From Candidatus Saccharimonadota bacterium (GTDB taxonomy: Bacteria; Patescibacteriota; Saccharimonadia; Saccharimonadales; SZUA-47), in contig JAGONL010000014.1 in assembly GCA_017993025.1 (NCBI GenBank), positions 1-17,025 on the forward strand: a DNA stretch of 17,025 bases, read 5' to 3'. This document shows positions 1 through 7,068 of this stretch, one piece after another. Position numbers and translations under genes: made by a program. Numbering within the stretch: position 1 is the first letter of the stretch; every line of letters begins with the position of its first letter. Under the pieces are notes generated by a model, which saw only the letters and a list, made by a program, of their open reading frames with translations, ran no database searches and was not told the origin of the DNA.

Positions 1-1474
1 TTCCAATAACGTAGTCAGAAAATCCGTTTTGTTTTGCCTGTTTTAGGATACCGTCAGTTAGTTCAGATTTTTTTAATACATTCTCGGTGTTTAGAATTTT
101 TTGGAGTTGGTATAAAAACCACATATCAATTTTTGATAAATCATGAATTTTGCTCAAAGAAACGCCAGCACGCATGGCGTCATAAATTGCGTATAGTCGT
201 CTATCGGTGGCTGGGTAGATTTCTTTTTTAGGGTCAGGGAAGCTATAGGGGTGGTCACTCAAGCCCTTGGCGCCAATGTTTAACATGCGTACAGCTTTTT
301 GCAAAGCTTCAGGGAAACTACGTCCCAGTGCCATAACCTCGCCAACACTTTTCATTTCAGAGCCTATTTGATGGTCGCTAGCTTTTAGTTTTGCCAAATC
401 CCAACGTGGCATTTTAACAGCTATGTAGTCCAGGGCTGGTTCGTAAAAGGCTGAAGTTTTGCCGGTTACTGCATTGCGTAACTCGTGAAGTGGCTTTTCT
501 AGCATTAGTTTTGTCGCCACAAACGCCAGCGGGTAGCCAGTAGCTTTTGACGCTAACGCACTTGATCGTGATAGCCGGGCATTCACTTCTATTACTCGGT
601 AGTCGCCGTCTTTAGGGTTTAGAGCATACTGGATATTACATTCACCAATAATCCCAAGATGGTTAATGGTTTTTATGGCAACTTCACGCAGGCGATGATA
701 TTCCTCGTTAGTAAGTGTCTGAGACGGAGCCACAACTATACTTTCTCCAGTGTGGATTCCCATTGGGTCGAAGTTTTCCATGTTACAGACAGTTATTGTG
801 TTGCCAAGGTAGTCACGAACAACTTCGTACTCAACTTCTTTCCAGCCCATTAGGTATTCTTCAATCAAAACTTGTGGCACGGCCTTTAAAACTTCGCCAA
901 CCCTAGTTTTTAGCTGAGCTTTGTTGTCTATACGGCCAGACCCTAGGCCACCAAGACTAAAACCAGATCTTAGCATAATTGGATAGCCAATTTTGTCGGC
1001 TGCTTTTAGCGCACCAGCAAGCGATTCTGTAGCAATACTTCTAGCAGTTTTTGTGCCAATCTGGGCAAGGGAAATTTTAAACAAATCGCGGTCTTCGGTG
1101 GTTTTTATAACGTCAACTGGCGTACCAAGTACTCTTATTCCTAGCCGTTTAAATACGCCTAAATCATAAAGATTTAGCCCGAGGTTCAGGGCAGTTTGTC
1201 CACCAAAGCTTAGCAGTACGGCATCTGGGCGCTCTTTTTCTAAAATTTTAGTCACAGTCTCCACGTTTAATGGCTGAAAATATACGCGGTCCGCCATGTC
1301 ATTATCAGTCTGAACTGTAGCAATATTTGGGTTTATTAGAATTGTGTAAATCTTCTCTTCCTTTAAAGCTTTGATGGCTTGAGAGCCAGAATAGTCAAAT
1401 TCACCGGCTTGGCCTATTTTAAGCCCACCGGAACCAATTATTACTGCACGTTTTATGTCAGATATTTTTTTCAT
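1..1474 (-). CDS. carB: Carbamoyl-phosphate synthase large subunit, N-terminal part (cut by window edge)
   Basis: Makes carbamoyl phosphate from bicarbonate, ATP and the ammonia released by CarA, feeding pyrimidine and arginine synthesis in the cytoplasm. I translated the minus strand by hand. It opens MKKISDIKRAVIIGSGGLKI and stays open for about 491 codons to the window edge, against about 1,070 residues for the full family. Visible are the first ATP-grasp (carboxyphosphate) half with the CPSase signature YPIMLRSGFSLGGLG near residues 164-178, the second signature VIEVNARLS near 294-302, and the start of the oligomerisation domain. The ATG (1474-1472) overlaps the carA TGA in an ATGA, so the two are translationally coupled and the start is secure. 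The second synthetase half and allosteric domain lie outside the window. No frameshift was seen. Confidence 0.97.
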   Translation of the reverse strand, partial: MKKISDIKRAVIIGSGGLKIGQAGEFDYSGSQAIKALKEEKIYTILINPNIATVQTDNDMADRVYFQPLNVETVTKILEKERPDAVLLSFGGQTALNLGLNLYDLGVFKRLGIRVLGTPVDVIKTTEDRDLFKISLAQIGTKTARSIATESLAGALKAADKIGYPIMLRSGFSLGGLGSGRIDNKAQLKTRVGEVLKAVPQVLIEEYLMGWKEVEYEVVRDYLGNTITVCNMENFDPMGIHTGESIVVAPSQTLTNEEYHRLREVAIKTINHLGIIGECNIQYALNPKDGDYRVIEVNARLSRSSALASKATGYPLAFVATKLMLEKPLHELRNAVTGKTSAFYEPALDYIAVKMPRWDLAKLKASDHQIGSEMKSVGEVMALGRSFPEALQKAVRMLNIGAKGLSDHPYSFPDPKKEIYPATDRRLYAIYDAMRAGVSLSKIHDLSKIDMWFLYQLQKILNTENVLKKSELTDGILKQAKQNGFSDYVIG

Positions 1475-2574
1475 AGTGATTTATAAAACCTTTCAAATAG
1501 AAATGCGGTATCAGTTGGGCCAGGGCAGGCTTCTGGGTGGAATTGAACAGCGTAGAAAGGCTTTGTTCTATGGGCTACACCTTCAACAGAATTATCATTT
1601 AGATTACGGAAGATTACTTTCCAATCACGCCCCAAAGTCTTTTCGTCTACTGCAAATCCGTGGTTTTGGCTGGTTATATAGCATTTGCCAGTGTCCAGCT
1701 CTATACATGGCTGGTTATGTCCACGGTTACCAAACTGCATTTTATAGGTTTTGGCACCAGATGCTAGAGCTAGTAGCTGGCTTCCCAAACAAATTCCAAA
1801 TACAGTTTTGTTTGAACCTAGTGCAGTTTTGATATTTGCAATAGCTTGTACGTAATCTTCGGGGTTGCCTGGGCCGTTGGATATAAATATTCCGTCATAA
1901 TCCTCGTCGCAAAAGTCATAAGTGTGAGGGACTCGTTTCAAGCTAATCGGTAGCTCAAGTAGTGAGCGGACAATGTTTTCTTTAGACCCGCAGTCGACTA
2001 ATATTACTTTTTTTGGTCCATTGCTAGGGTACTGAATAGGTTTTTCTATAGTGACAAAATTTGTCTCTGAAATAACTTTGCTTAAATCCGTTTTTGACTT
2101 GCCGATTGAGCCAATCATTGTGCCTCTAGTTCGCAAATGCTTAGTCAGGGCTCTGGTGTCGACGCCAAAGATAACTGGTATATTTTGTTCTTTCAGCCAT
2201 GCAGATAGCGACATGGTAGATTTATCGTGACACCAGTCTTGCTCAAGTGTGCTCACTACTACACCCCTAACCTGAATTTTGTCTGATTCCATGGTGCTGG
2301 TATCAACGCCGTAATTGCCAATCATTGGGTAGGTGAACACTAGTATTTGCCCAGAATATGATGGGTCAGTCAGTGATTCTGTGTAGCCAGTCATCCCGGT
2401 GTTGAAAACTACCTCGCCGATTATGCCATTCTCTTGGTAGTCCGGTACAAATCCCTTAAACGACACCCCGTCACTCAAAACAAGCTTCGACTCTAAAATA
2501 TTAAAAAAATCGCTCCCACTGGAGCGATTTCCTTGCATGTTTTTTATAGCTATGTCAGTTTGCTTCTTTTTCAC
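1471..2574 (-). CDS. carA: Carbamoyl-phosphate synthase small (glutaminase) subunit
   Basis: Class I glutamine amidotransferase that hydrolyses glutamine and channels ammonia to CarB. The 367-residue frame has the small-subunit N domain (GEVVFNTGMTGY, LTDPSYSGQ, residues 53-76) and a C-terminal glutaminase with nucleophile Cys262 in FGICLGSQLLAL and the His346/Glu348 pair in QFHPEACPGP. The His often found after GICLG is Ser here. The start is uncertain. The longest frame begins at GTG 2574 and an internal ATG lies at 2538, but family alignment begins near residue 26 (ILESKLVLSDG), and no ATG, GTG or TTG occurs between residue 14 and a TTG at residue 33. The first 25 or so codons therefore form an unusual extension, which contains a terminator-like hairpin. 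It lies 75 bp downstream of the glutaredoxin gene. Confidence 0.96.
   Translation of the reverse strand: MKKKQTDIAIKNMQGNRSSGSDFFNILESKLVLSDGVSFKGFVPDYQENGIIGEVVFNTGMTGYTESLTDPSYSGQILVFTYPMIGNYGVDTSTMESDKIQVRGVVVSTLEQDWCHDKSTMSLSAWLKEQNIPVIFGVDTRALTKHLRTRGTMIGSIGKSKTDLSKVISETNFVTIEKPIQYPSNGPKKVILVDCGSKENIVRSLLELPISLKRVPHTYDFCDEDYDGIFISNGPGNPEDYVQAIANIKTALGSNKTVFGICLGSQLLALASGAKTYKMQFGNRGHNQPCIELDTGKCYITSQNHGFAVDEKTLGRDWKVIFRNLNDNSVEGVAHRTKPFYAVQFHPEACPGPTDTAFLFERFYKSL
2503..2530 (-). promoter_or_regulatory. Terminator-like hairpin inside the 5' end of carA (possible attenuator)
   Basis: Read on the minus strand, 10-bp perfect arms AAATCGCTCC and GGAGCGATTT (2530-2521 and 2516-2507) enclose the loop AGTG. 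The right arm runs into a seven-T tract. This is the form of a Rho-independent terminator pointing into carA. It falls at codons 15-23 of the longest carA frame. On the plus strand the same hairpin has no long T tract, so the signal is directional. Control of carAB by conditional termination is inference; no antiterminator partner was identified. Confidence 0.6.
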
Positions 2575-2649
2575 ACTTCCACTGAATTTAACAAACTATT
2601 CAATTTCATGCAACGTGTTTTTAACCACAGTATTTTTAAAACTTCTTAT

Positions 2650-2907
2650 TTACAGTCCAAGAATGCTGTCAAATTTAGGGCGGTCAAAACCAAGTATTTT
2701 TTCCTGTTTGCCATCTTTTGTCTCGATAATGGTAAATGGTACTCCTAATTGTCCGCTTTTTGCGTACAGTTCGCGAGCAATTTCATGGTCTTCGTCAGCC
2801 ATTTTTACGTCATACTTTATATCTTTGCTACTTAGATAGCTTCTTAGCATTTTGCAAAAGCCACAAGTTGCTGTGCTGTATATAGTTATGTTTTTTACTT
2901 TATTCAT
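2650..2907 (-). CDS. Glutaredoxin-like thiol-disulfide oxidoreductase
   Basis: Small cytoplasmic redox protein of the thioredoxin fold, 85 residues, the normal size for glutaredoxin/NrdH proteins. It shows the first beta strand NITIYST, the redox motif Cys15-Gly-Phe-Cys18 followed by a helix, and the cis-proline segment GQLGVPFT (Pro57) that contacts substrate. The CGFC motif is atypical (CPYC in classical glutaredoxin), so the reductant, whether glutathione, thioredoxin reductase or another, cannot be read from sequence. It lies 94 bp after the ArsR-type gene and 75 bp before carA on the same strand, so co-transcription is likely. A role in keeping a metal- or redox-sensing regulator or ribonucleotide reductase reduced would be guesswork. 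Confidence 0.88.
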   Translation of the reverse strand: MNKVKNITIYSTATCGFCKMLRSYLSSKDIKYDVKMADEDHEIARELYAKSGQLGVPFTIIETKDGKQEKILGFDRPKFDSILGL

Positions 2908-2923
2908 ATTGCGCTTCGCTGTA

Positions 2924-2963
2924 ATGAGACAAAACTACGTTTTTTCTCATCGTGCCGGGCACG
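2924..2963. repeat. Two adjacent hairpins between the arsR and glutaredoxin genes
   Basis: ATGAGA (2924-2929) pairs with TCTCAT (2945-2950), with a possible inner AAAAC/GTTTT stem. It is followed directly by the short hairpin CGTGC-CGG-GCACG (2951-2963). A third small inverted repeat, GAGCT/AGCTC, lies at 2999-3010 at the arsR stop codon. No long T tract follows in the operon direction, so RNA processing or stability elements are as likely as termination. Confidence 0.45.
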
Positions 2964-3001
2964 AAATAAATTCGATGCTCGGACTGCTCTTTTTCCCGGA
3001 G

Positions 3002-3310
3002 CTACAGCTCTCCTTTCTTATTAATTATTACGTTTAACTGGTTTAAAAACAAATTATCTTTTCTTAGTTGGTAGCAGATTTTTTGGCCTTGGCGTTTTTT
3101 CTCTACTAAACCAATCAGCTCAAAGCTTTTAAAGTGCTGAGATACAGCGGATACGGTTATACCTAGTTTTTCTGCAAGTTCACTTACGCAAAGTTCATGC
3201 GAATCGCTACGCACTAGTTTGTAAAGCTTGTAGCGGGTAGGGTCACCAAGTAACTGCATGCACTGCACTAGACGCTTTTCATCCTTAGATAATTCAACGG
3301 TCGTATTCAT
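3002..3310 (-). CDS. ArsR/SmtB-family winged-helix transcriptional regulator
   Basis: 102-residue DNA-binding repressor of the ArsR type. It has the helix LGDPTRYKLYKLV (21-33), helix-turn-helix VSELAEKLGITVSAVSQHF (42-60) and wing VEKKRQGQKICYQL (69-82). The segment ELCVSEL (39-45) resembles the metal-binding box ELCVCDL of classical ArsR but keeps only one of its two cysteines (Cys41). Cys17 and Cys79 are elsewhere. Metal, redox or other sensing therefore cannot be assigned. It heads the minus-strand run arsR-glutaredoxin-carA-carB. A good promoter sits immediately upstream with no room for a leader, so the message is probably leaderless. Autoregulation is typical of the family but no clear operator was found. 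Confidence 0.93.
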   Translation of the reverse strand: MNTTVELSKDEKRLVQCMQLLGDPTRYKLYKLVRSDSHELCVSELAEKLGITVSAVSQHFKSFELIGLVEKKRQGQKICYQLRKDNLFLNQLNVIINKKGEL

Positions 3311-3316
3311 AGTAGT

Positions 3317-3345
3317 ATTTTAGCAATCACTTAAACACGCGTCAA
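3317..3345 (-). promoter_or_regulatory. Promoter of the arsR-glutaredoxin-carAB run
   Basis: Minus-strand -35 TTGACG (3345-3340), 17-bp spacer, -10 TAAAAT (3322-3317), a strong match to the sigma-70 consensus. Only 6 nt separate the -10 from the ATG of the ArsR gene, so transcription should begin at or next to the start codon (leaderless mRNA). Confidence 0.75.
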
Positions 3346-3410
3346 GCACTTTATTAGTTTTTTGAAGCGAAAGTACTAGTAGTCCTATGTATTAATTTTT
3401 GTTTGTCCTA

Positions 3411-3416
3411 TATAAT
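3411..3416 (+). promoter_or_regulatory. -10 element TATAAT before the 3427 gene
   Basis: Perfect TATAAT. The hexamer 17 bp upstream is only TGTATT, a weak -35. It places the transcript start near 3423 and makes ATG 3427 the likely initiation codon; in-frame starts at TTG 3403 and ATG 3415 precede or overlap the -10. Confidence 0.5.
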
Positions 3417-3426
3417 GCTTAAGATT

Positions 3427-3693
3427 ATGATCTATAATATAATTCTTTTTCTACACATATCTTTTGGACTAGCTACTTTTATTTCAGCATTTAGCCCTAT
3501 GCTAAATAGTACTAAACTAAAAGCACTGTTTATTCCAAGTATCATTTCTACTGCTTTTAGCGGAGGGGCGCTACTGCTCAATGGATCACCTGTTGTGGCT
3601 ACATGTACGAAGTTTGGAATATATATTATTATGGTCTTGACGATAAAAAAAGTTGCCAGTCATCTGAAATTACGTAGTCTTACTAGGAATTAG
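3427..3693 (+). CDS. Small three-helix membrane protein, unknown function
   Basis: I do not recognise this family. The frame is open from TTG 3403, but a perfect TATAAT at 3411-3416 argues for initiation at ATG 3427, giving 88 residues. Three hydrophobic stretches are visible: about 4-24 (IILFLHISFGLATFISAF), 34-52 and 62-78, with a basic C-terminal tail (KKVASHLKLRSLTRN) that would lie in the cytoplasm under the positive-inside rule. It faces away from arsR and precedes the MgtE-like pair by 57 bp, which has its own -10. No catalytic motif is seen. The reading frame is compositionally membrane-like, so I treat it as a real gene. Confidence 0.65.
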   Translation: MIYNIILFLHISFGLATFISAFSPMLNSTKLKALFIPSIISTAFSGGALLLNGSPVVATCTKFGIYIIMVLTIKKVASHLKLRSLTRN

Positions 3694-3736
3694 CACCTAG
3701 ACTATACCCAGCGTATCATTATCTGTAGCAAGCCGT

Positions 3737-3742
3737 TATAAT
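3737..3742 (+). promoter_or_regulatory. -10 element TATAAT before the MgtE-like pair
   Basis: Perfect TATAAT ending 8 nt before ATG 3751. The hexamer at the 17-bp position is only TATCAT. No Shine-Dalgarno sequence precedes the ATG. A leaderless transcript is the simplest reading. Confidence 0.5.
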
Positions 3743-3750
3743 AAATTCAA

Positions 3751-4389
3751 ATGACAGCCCCAGCCAAACCCTCAACAATAATCGGTGCAGATTTACACGA
3801 TATTCAGTACGGGCACAGACGACACAGACACTGGCATTACGTCTATAAAAAGCAAAGAAAAAAAGCCGAAGCAATTAGTTCTAGGCAAATTATGTTTGGT
3901 CAGATAATTGCCTTGTGCGGGTCTTTAGTGGCTGGTTATGTATTAGAAATTAACAAAGAACACATCGTTGCATTTACCGGTGCTCTGTTGTTACTGCCGG
4001 GTATTATTGACTTGGCAGCCTCAATTACTGGAGCAATGTGTGCCAAAATAAATCACAAATTAGAAAGTGATAGACATGTTTTTAAAGTACTTTATAGTAG
4101 CGTAGCTTTTTCAATTTTTCTAACTATATTTTCTGGGTTTGTGGTTGGATTAACCGGTGGACTGATTGGTGAGATATTTTTTGACGCAACATTCTGGAAG
4201 ATACTTGTTTTATGTCAATCATCAATGTTGATCGTCGGATTAGTTGCCTATCCATTAATGGCCGGCATCACGGCACTAGTTAAAAAATCCGGGTATGATC
4301 CGGATAATATTGTTGGGCCGGTAGAAACTGGGTTTACTGACGCGCTGATGGTTATGACCGTATCTTTAATCGTTAGGTTGCTAGTATGA
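3751..4389 (+). CDS. MgtE/SLC41-like divalent cation transporter, first half-size subunit
   Basis: 212-residue membrane protein resembling one repeat of the MgtE/SLC41 transmembrane domain. About five hydrophobic segments lie near 49-66, 71-93, 113-141, 149-175 and 194-211. Diagnostic is GYDPDNIVGPVETGFTDALM (181-200), matching the MgtE pattern of PDN, a proline and an acidic residue in the last helices that line the ion path. The cytoplasmic CBS and N domains of full MgtE are absent. A His/Arg-rich N-terminal tail (HRRHRHWHY, 22-30) is unusual. The TGA stop overlaps the ATG of the next half-transporter, so the two products are very likely made together and form a heterodimer. Mg2+ is the probable but unproven substrate. 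Confidence 0.8.
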   Translation: MTAPAKPSTIIGADLHDIQYGHRRHRHWHYVYKKQRKKAEAISSRQIMFGQIIALCGSLVAGYVLEINKEHIVAFTGALLLLPGIIDLAASITGAMCAKINHKLESDRHVFKVLYSSVAFSIFLTIFSGFVVGLTGGLIGEIFFDATFWKILVLCQSSMLIVGLVAYPLMAGITALVKKSGYDPDNIVGPVETGFTDALMVMTVSLIVRLLV

Positions 4390-4937
4390 ATAGTAAAATG
4401 TCAAAACGTCAAATACATATTTTGACGTTACTTTTTGTTGTAGGATCCGTCGGTATTGCAAGCTCTCTTAGTCTACTAGGTGGACTAGGTATTGAAGCTG
4501 TCAGTGACAAACTTCTACCAATTGTGCCACTAGTTATTATCCTACCCGCCTTAAATAGTTTGGTGGGAGATTACGCTACTCTTATTGCCGCTCATGCTGG
4601 CAATCCTTCAGAGAGAACGCGCACGAAAAAGGAATTAGTCCGAGCCATGTTGCCGTCGCTACTACTTAACTGTGTTTTTATTATAACCATGGGGTTATTT
4701 TTAGGTGCTAATCGTGGCTATGATTTAAGCTTAAATTTTGTCATAACGTTTATATTATTTGTTTTGCTTTCAATAATTATTGTAGTAAGTGCTATGTTTT
4801 TTATCACATATATTATTGATAAAATTTTAGAAGAACACAAACTAAACCCCGACGACGTTTTAATACCGGTTATTACAACTATTTCAGATATTTTTATGCT
4901 AAGTATTATTGCACTAGCGTCTGTCTACATTTTCTAA
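4386..4937 (+). CDS. MgtE/SLC41-like divalent cation transporter, second half-size subunit
   Basis: 183-residue partner of the preceding gene, overlapping it by 4 nt (ATGA). About five membrane segments lie near 10-33, 43-60, 89-108, 115-145 and 163-182. The family pattern recurs: LPALNSLVGDYATLIAAH (53-70) corresponds to the PLLxxxxGNxGxQ region of MgtE but with divergent residues, and LNPDDVLIPVITTISDI (153-169) gives the PD, Pro and Asp signature of the last helix. It has no CBS domain. Paired half-size permeases of this kind are known in archaea and some CPR genomes. The overlap argues for stoichiometric expression. Confidence 0.8.
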   Translation: MNSKMSKRQIHILTLLFVVGSVGIASSLSLLGGLGIEAVSDKLLPIVPLVIILPALNSLVGDYATLIAAHAGNPSERTRTKKELVRAMLPSLLLNCVFIITMGLFLGANRGYDLSLNFVITFILFVLLSIIIVVSAMFFITYIIDKILEEHKLNPDDVLIPVITTISDIFMLSIIALASVYIF

Positions 4938-4960
4938 TTTTTTCTTTAACTATGAACAGG

Positions 4961-4966
4961 TATACT
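4961..4966 (+). promoter_or_regulatory. -10 element TATACT before the HAD gene
   Basis: TATACT ends 7 nt before ATG 4974, and no Shine-Dalgarno sequence is present. The -35 region is a poor T-rich match. It suggests a leaderless transcript. Confidence 0.45.
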
Positions 4967-4973
4967 AGCTTAA

Positions 4974-5741
4974 ATGAGTAAAATAAAACTAATTCTTAGC
5001 GATATTGACGGAACTTTAGTTCCACTTTTGGGTTCAAACCCCTCAAAAAAAGTTATTGATATTACTAAACAAGTGCAAAAACTAGGGGTGGAGATTGCTC
5101 CGGTGACAGGACGGCCTTATGATATGGCAAAGGATTTATTTGAACATATTGGTTTTCATGATCTTGGTGTTTTTGATGCCGGTGCATCTGTTCGTAGAGT
5201 TGATACAGGAGAGGTAGTGTGGAAAAAATGGTTGAGCGTAGAACGCATTAAAAATATACTAGAAATATTGCTTCCTGTTAGCAAAACGATAGATTATTTC
5301 CCTGACTTTAATGAAATTGAGGCAACAAATGCTGTGATAGATGAAGTAGTTGAGGATGCACCCTACATTTTTGCATTTGTGTTTGATACGGAGGAGGGCA
5401 ATAGGGCGATGGAAAAATTGAAAGAGGACGCTACTTTGTCAATTAACGTGCATTATGCTCACGACAAATGGGCAGGTTTTTTAAATGTACAAATCACGGA
5501 CCATTTAGCTGATAAATATCACGGGGTTACGGCGCTACGCGATATTACGAGCCATAAACAGGAGGAAACGTTAGCAATAGGTGATAGCGGAAACGATATA
5601 CCTATGTTTAAAGTTGCTGGTATGAAGATTGCTATGGGTAATGCAACAGACGAGCTTAAGTCGCTCGCGGACTTTGTCGTTGCAGACGTAGACCATGACG
5701 GATTCGTAGAAGCCATGGAGCGTTTCGTACTGTCTGATTGA
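4974..5741 (+). CDS. HAD-superfamily phosphatase, Cof/IIB type
   Basis: 255-residue cytoplasmic phosphohydrolase of the HAD type with a IIB-style cap. Motif I is LSDIDGTLV (nucleophile Asp10, acid/base Asp12), motif II is PVTGRP (Thr45), the motif III Lys is probably Lys181 (ADKYHGV), and motif IV is AIGDSGNDIPMF (Asp204 and Asp208 binding Mg2+). The cap occupies roughly residues 80-180. Family members dephosphorylate sugar phosphates, sucrose-6-phosphate or phosphoglycolate; the substrate is not readable here. The gene follows the MgtE pair by 36 bp but has its own -10. Its TGA stop overlaps the -35 of the downstream tRNA promoter. Confidence 0.9.
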   Translation: MSKIKLILSDIDGTLVPLLGSNPSKKVIDITKQVQKLGVEIAPVTGRPYDMAKDLFEHIGFHDLGVFDAGASVRRVDTGEVVWKKWLSVERIKNILEILLPVSKTIDYFPDFNEIEATNAVIDEVVEDAPYIFAFVFDTEEGNRAMEKLKEDATLSINVHYAHDKWAGFLNVQITDHLADKYHGVTALRDITSHKQEETLAIGDSGNDIPMFKVAGMKIAMGNATDELKSLADFVVADVDHDGFVEAMERFVLSD

Positions 5742-5766
5742 AAAATCCCCCGATAAGAGGTAAAAT
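5738..5766 (+). promoter_or_regulatory. Promoter of tRNA-Gln
   Basis: -35 TTGAAA (5738-5743), 17-bp spacer, -10 TAAAAT (5761-5766). Transcription would begin near 5773, about 26 nt before the mature tRNA 5' end. The -35 overlaps the stop codon of the HAD gene. Confidence 0.75.
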
Positions 5767-5798
5767 AGCACGAGTTACATAACTTTATAGCATTGTGA

Positions 5799-5872
5799 TG
5801 GGGATTGGCCAAGTGGTAAGGCAGTGGATTCTGGTTCCACGATCGGGGGTTCGAATCCCTCATCCCCAGCCA
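5799..5872 (+). tRNA. tRNA-Gln (anticodon CTG)
   Basis: A full cloverleaf can be drawn: acceptor TGGGGAT/ATCCCCA, D arm GCC/GGC, anticodon stem GTGGA/TCCAC with loop TTCTGGT (anticodon CTG, reads CAG), variable loop GATC, and T arm GGGGG/CCCTC with loop TTCGAAT. The discriminator G is followed by an encoded CCA. It closely resembles bacterial tRNA-Gln. A six-T run begins 6 nt after the CCA and may end transcription. The 3' end matches a short repeat found again behind the fic gene. Confidence 0.95.
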
Positions 5873-6122
5873 AATATTTTTTACTGATTTTGTATCTGTT
5901 ATTTCGGTTTGGTTATTTTGATTATTCTGAAACAATTCTTTCATTTGTAAAATCCTTATCTGTTAATTAAGTTCGAATCCTATTTACTCCTTTTCGTCTG
6001 TCATCTACTAGCGATGCGCGTAATTACGCATTAGTTAAAAGTATAAGCACTTGTGTTAATAGGCGCTTTATCACATGTTGACTCGCGTTAATCATATAAA
6101 TGCAAGTAATGCTTTATATTGA
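5873..6122. other. Gene-free stretch between tRNA-Gln and fic with tRNA-like and repeat fragments
   Basis: No convincing gene. It holds a 10-nt copy of the tRNA T-arm sequence, GTTCGAATCC (5971-5980; also 5849-5858 in the tRNA). It also holds a 15-nt sequence, AAAATCCTTATCTGT (5949-5963), that recurs with one mismatch at 7132-7146, and a 12-bp palindrome, GCGTAATTACGC (6018-6029). These look like debris from past insertion at the tRNA. Confidence 0.5.
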
Positions 6123-6147
6123 AACTTTATATAGTTACTGGTATACT
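6119..6147 (+). promoter_or_regulatory. Promoter of the fic gene
   Basis: -35 TTGAAA (6119-6124), 17-bp spacer, extended -10 TGG then TATACT (6142-6147). Start of transcription is predicted at about 6154, only a few nucleotides before ATG 6157. The in-frame ATG at 6100 lies upstream of the whole promoter and so is unlikely to be used. Confidence 0.75.
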
Positions 6148-6156
6148 TATAAAGTT
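6123..6156. promoter_or_regulatory. 34-bp palindromic operator overlapping the fic promoter
   Basis: Perfect 9-bp arms AACTTTATA (6123-6131) and TATAAAGTT (6148-6156), with a central symmetric TAC-TG-GTA. It covers the spacer and -10 and ends directly at the ATG. The N-terminal XRE domain of the Fic protein is the obvious candidate to bind it (inference). Confidence 0.65.
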
Positions 6157-7068
6157 ATGAACTATCAAGAATATCTAAAATCAATAATCAAAGCGTCCGG
6201 CTGGTCTCAAGAGCAGCTTGCATCGCAATTGGGCGTAACTTTCGTAACTCTAAATTCCTGGATAAATAGTAGGTCTAAACCTAGAGCTAAAGCCCTGGTA
6301 CGTATAGAAAAACTCTATTTTGACACTGTTGGTGCCGAAACGGTAGATGCTAATATACTCGCTAAGCTAAAAGCTCAGGCTCTACAGAACAAAATTACCC
6401 CCCAGCAGCTAGTAAGCAACAAGGAATTACTCGATAAACTAACACTTTACCTAACCTATCATACGAATACTATCGAAGGTAGTACTATGACATTATCTGA
6501 TGTCGGGGATGTTATCTTTGATCACAAAGTATTGTCTAATCGTACGGCAATTGAACAGGCGGAGGCACGCAACCACCAGGCAACACTCCATTGGTTAATA
6601 GACTTACTAAATCAAGATAACAAATTAGTAATAAGCGAAGGTCTTGTATTAGATACCCATTTGCGACTTATGAATGGGATTATTAGCGATGCCGGAAAAT
6701 ACCGTAGTCATGCAGTTAGGATTATGGGCTCGAGGGTGGTATTGGCAAACTATTTAAAAGTTCCTGAACTTGTCATGGGACTAAGTAGGGACGATACACT
6801 AAAGTACGACCTGATCTCAAAAATGGCTCGAACACATGCACAATTTGAGCAGATTCACCCTTTTAGCGACGGTAATGGTAGGACCGGAAGGCTAATTATG
6901 CTCATACAGGCTTTAGGCTCAGGAAAAATGCCTCCTTTGGTGCGCAAAGAGCGCAAATTTGCATACTATAAGGCCCTTGAAATTGCTCAAACACAAGGAA
7001 CTTATGAGCCGCTTGAGTTATTTATTGCTGAATCTATGTTATTTAGTAACGAGCTCCTCGGCGATTAA
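6157..7068 (+). CDS. XRE-Fic fusion protein (Fic-domain AMP/NMP-transferase)
   Basis: Fic enzymes transfer AMP or another nucleotide to target protein hydroxyls. From the promoter-supported ATG 6157 the product has 303 residues. An XRE/Cro helix-turn-helix (about 13-54: SGWSQEQLASQLGVTFVTLN then SWINSRSKPR) is fused to a Fic domain. The active-site motif is complete: HPFSDGNGRTGR (234-245), with catalytic His234 and the phosphate-binding loop. An inhibitory helix motif of the (S/T)xxxE(G/N) type, TNTIEG (103-108), precedes it, so the protein looks like a self-inhibited class II Fic. DNA-binding Fic proteins often control their own promoters, and the palindrome upstream fits. It is the only gene between tRNA-Gln and a terminator. 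No separate antitoxin is seen. Confidence 0.93.
   Translation: MNYQEYLKSIIKASGWSQEQLASQLGVTFVTLNSWINSRSKPRAKALVRIEKLYFDTVGAETVDANILAKLKAQALQNKITPQQLVSNKELLDKLTLYLTYHTNTIEGSTMTLSDVGDVIFDHKVLSNRTAIEQAEARNHQATLHWLIDLLNQDNKLVISEGLVLDTHLRLMNGIISDAGKYRSHAVRIMGSRVVLANYLKVPELVMGLSRDDTLKYDLISKMARTHAQFEQIHPFSDGNGRTGRLIMLIQALGSGKMPPLVRKERKFAYYKALEIAQTQGTYEPLELFIAESMLFSNELLGD

Noticed and set aside
1455..1832. 125-codon plus-strand frame
   Set aside because: Antisense shadow of carA.
5519..5944. 141-codon minus-strand frame over tRNA-Gln
   Set aside because: The segment WLGMRDSNPR is the classic antisense translation of a tRNA gene, and the rest is antisense to the HAD gene.
6100..6156. Upstream in-frame start giving a 322-residue Fic protein
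   Set aside because: The fic promoter lies between 6119 and 6147, so this ATG would not be transcribed from it.
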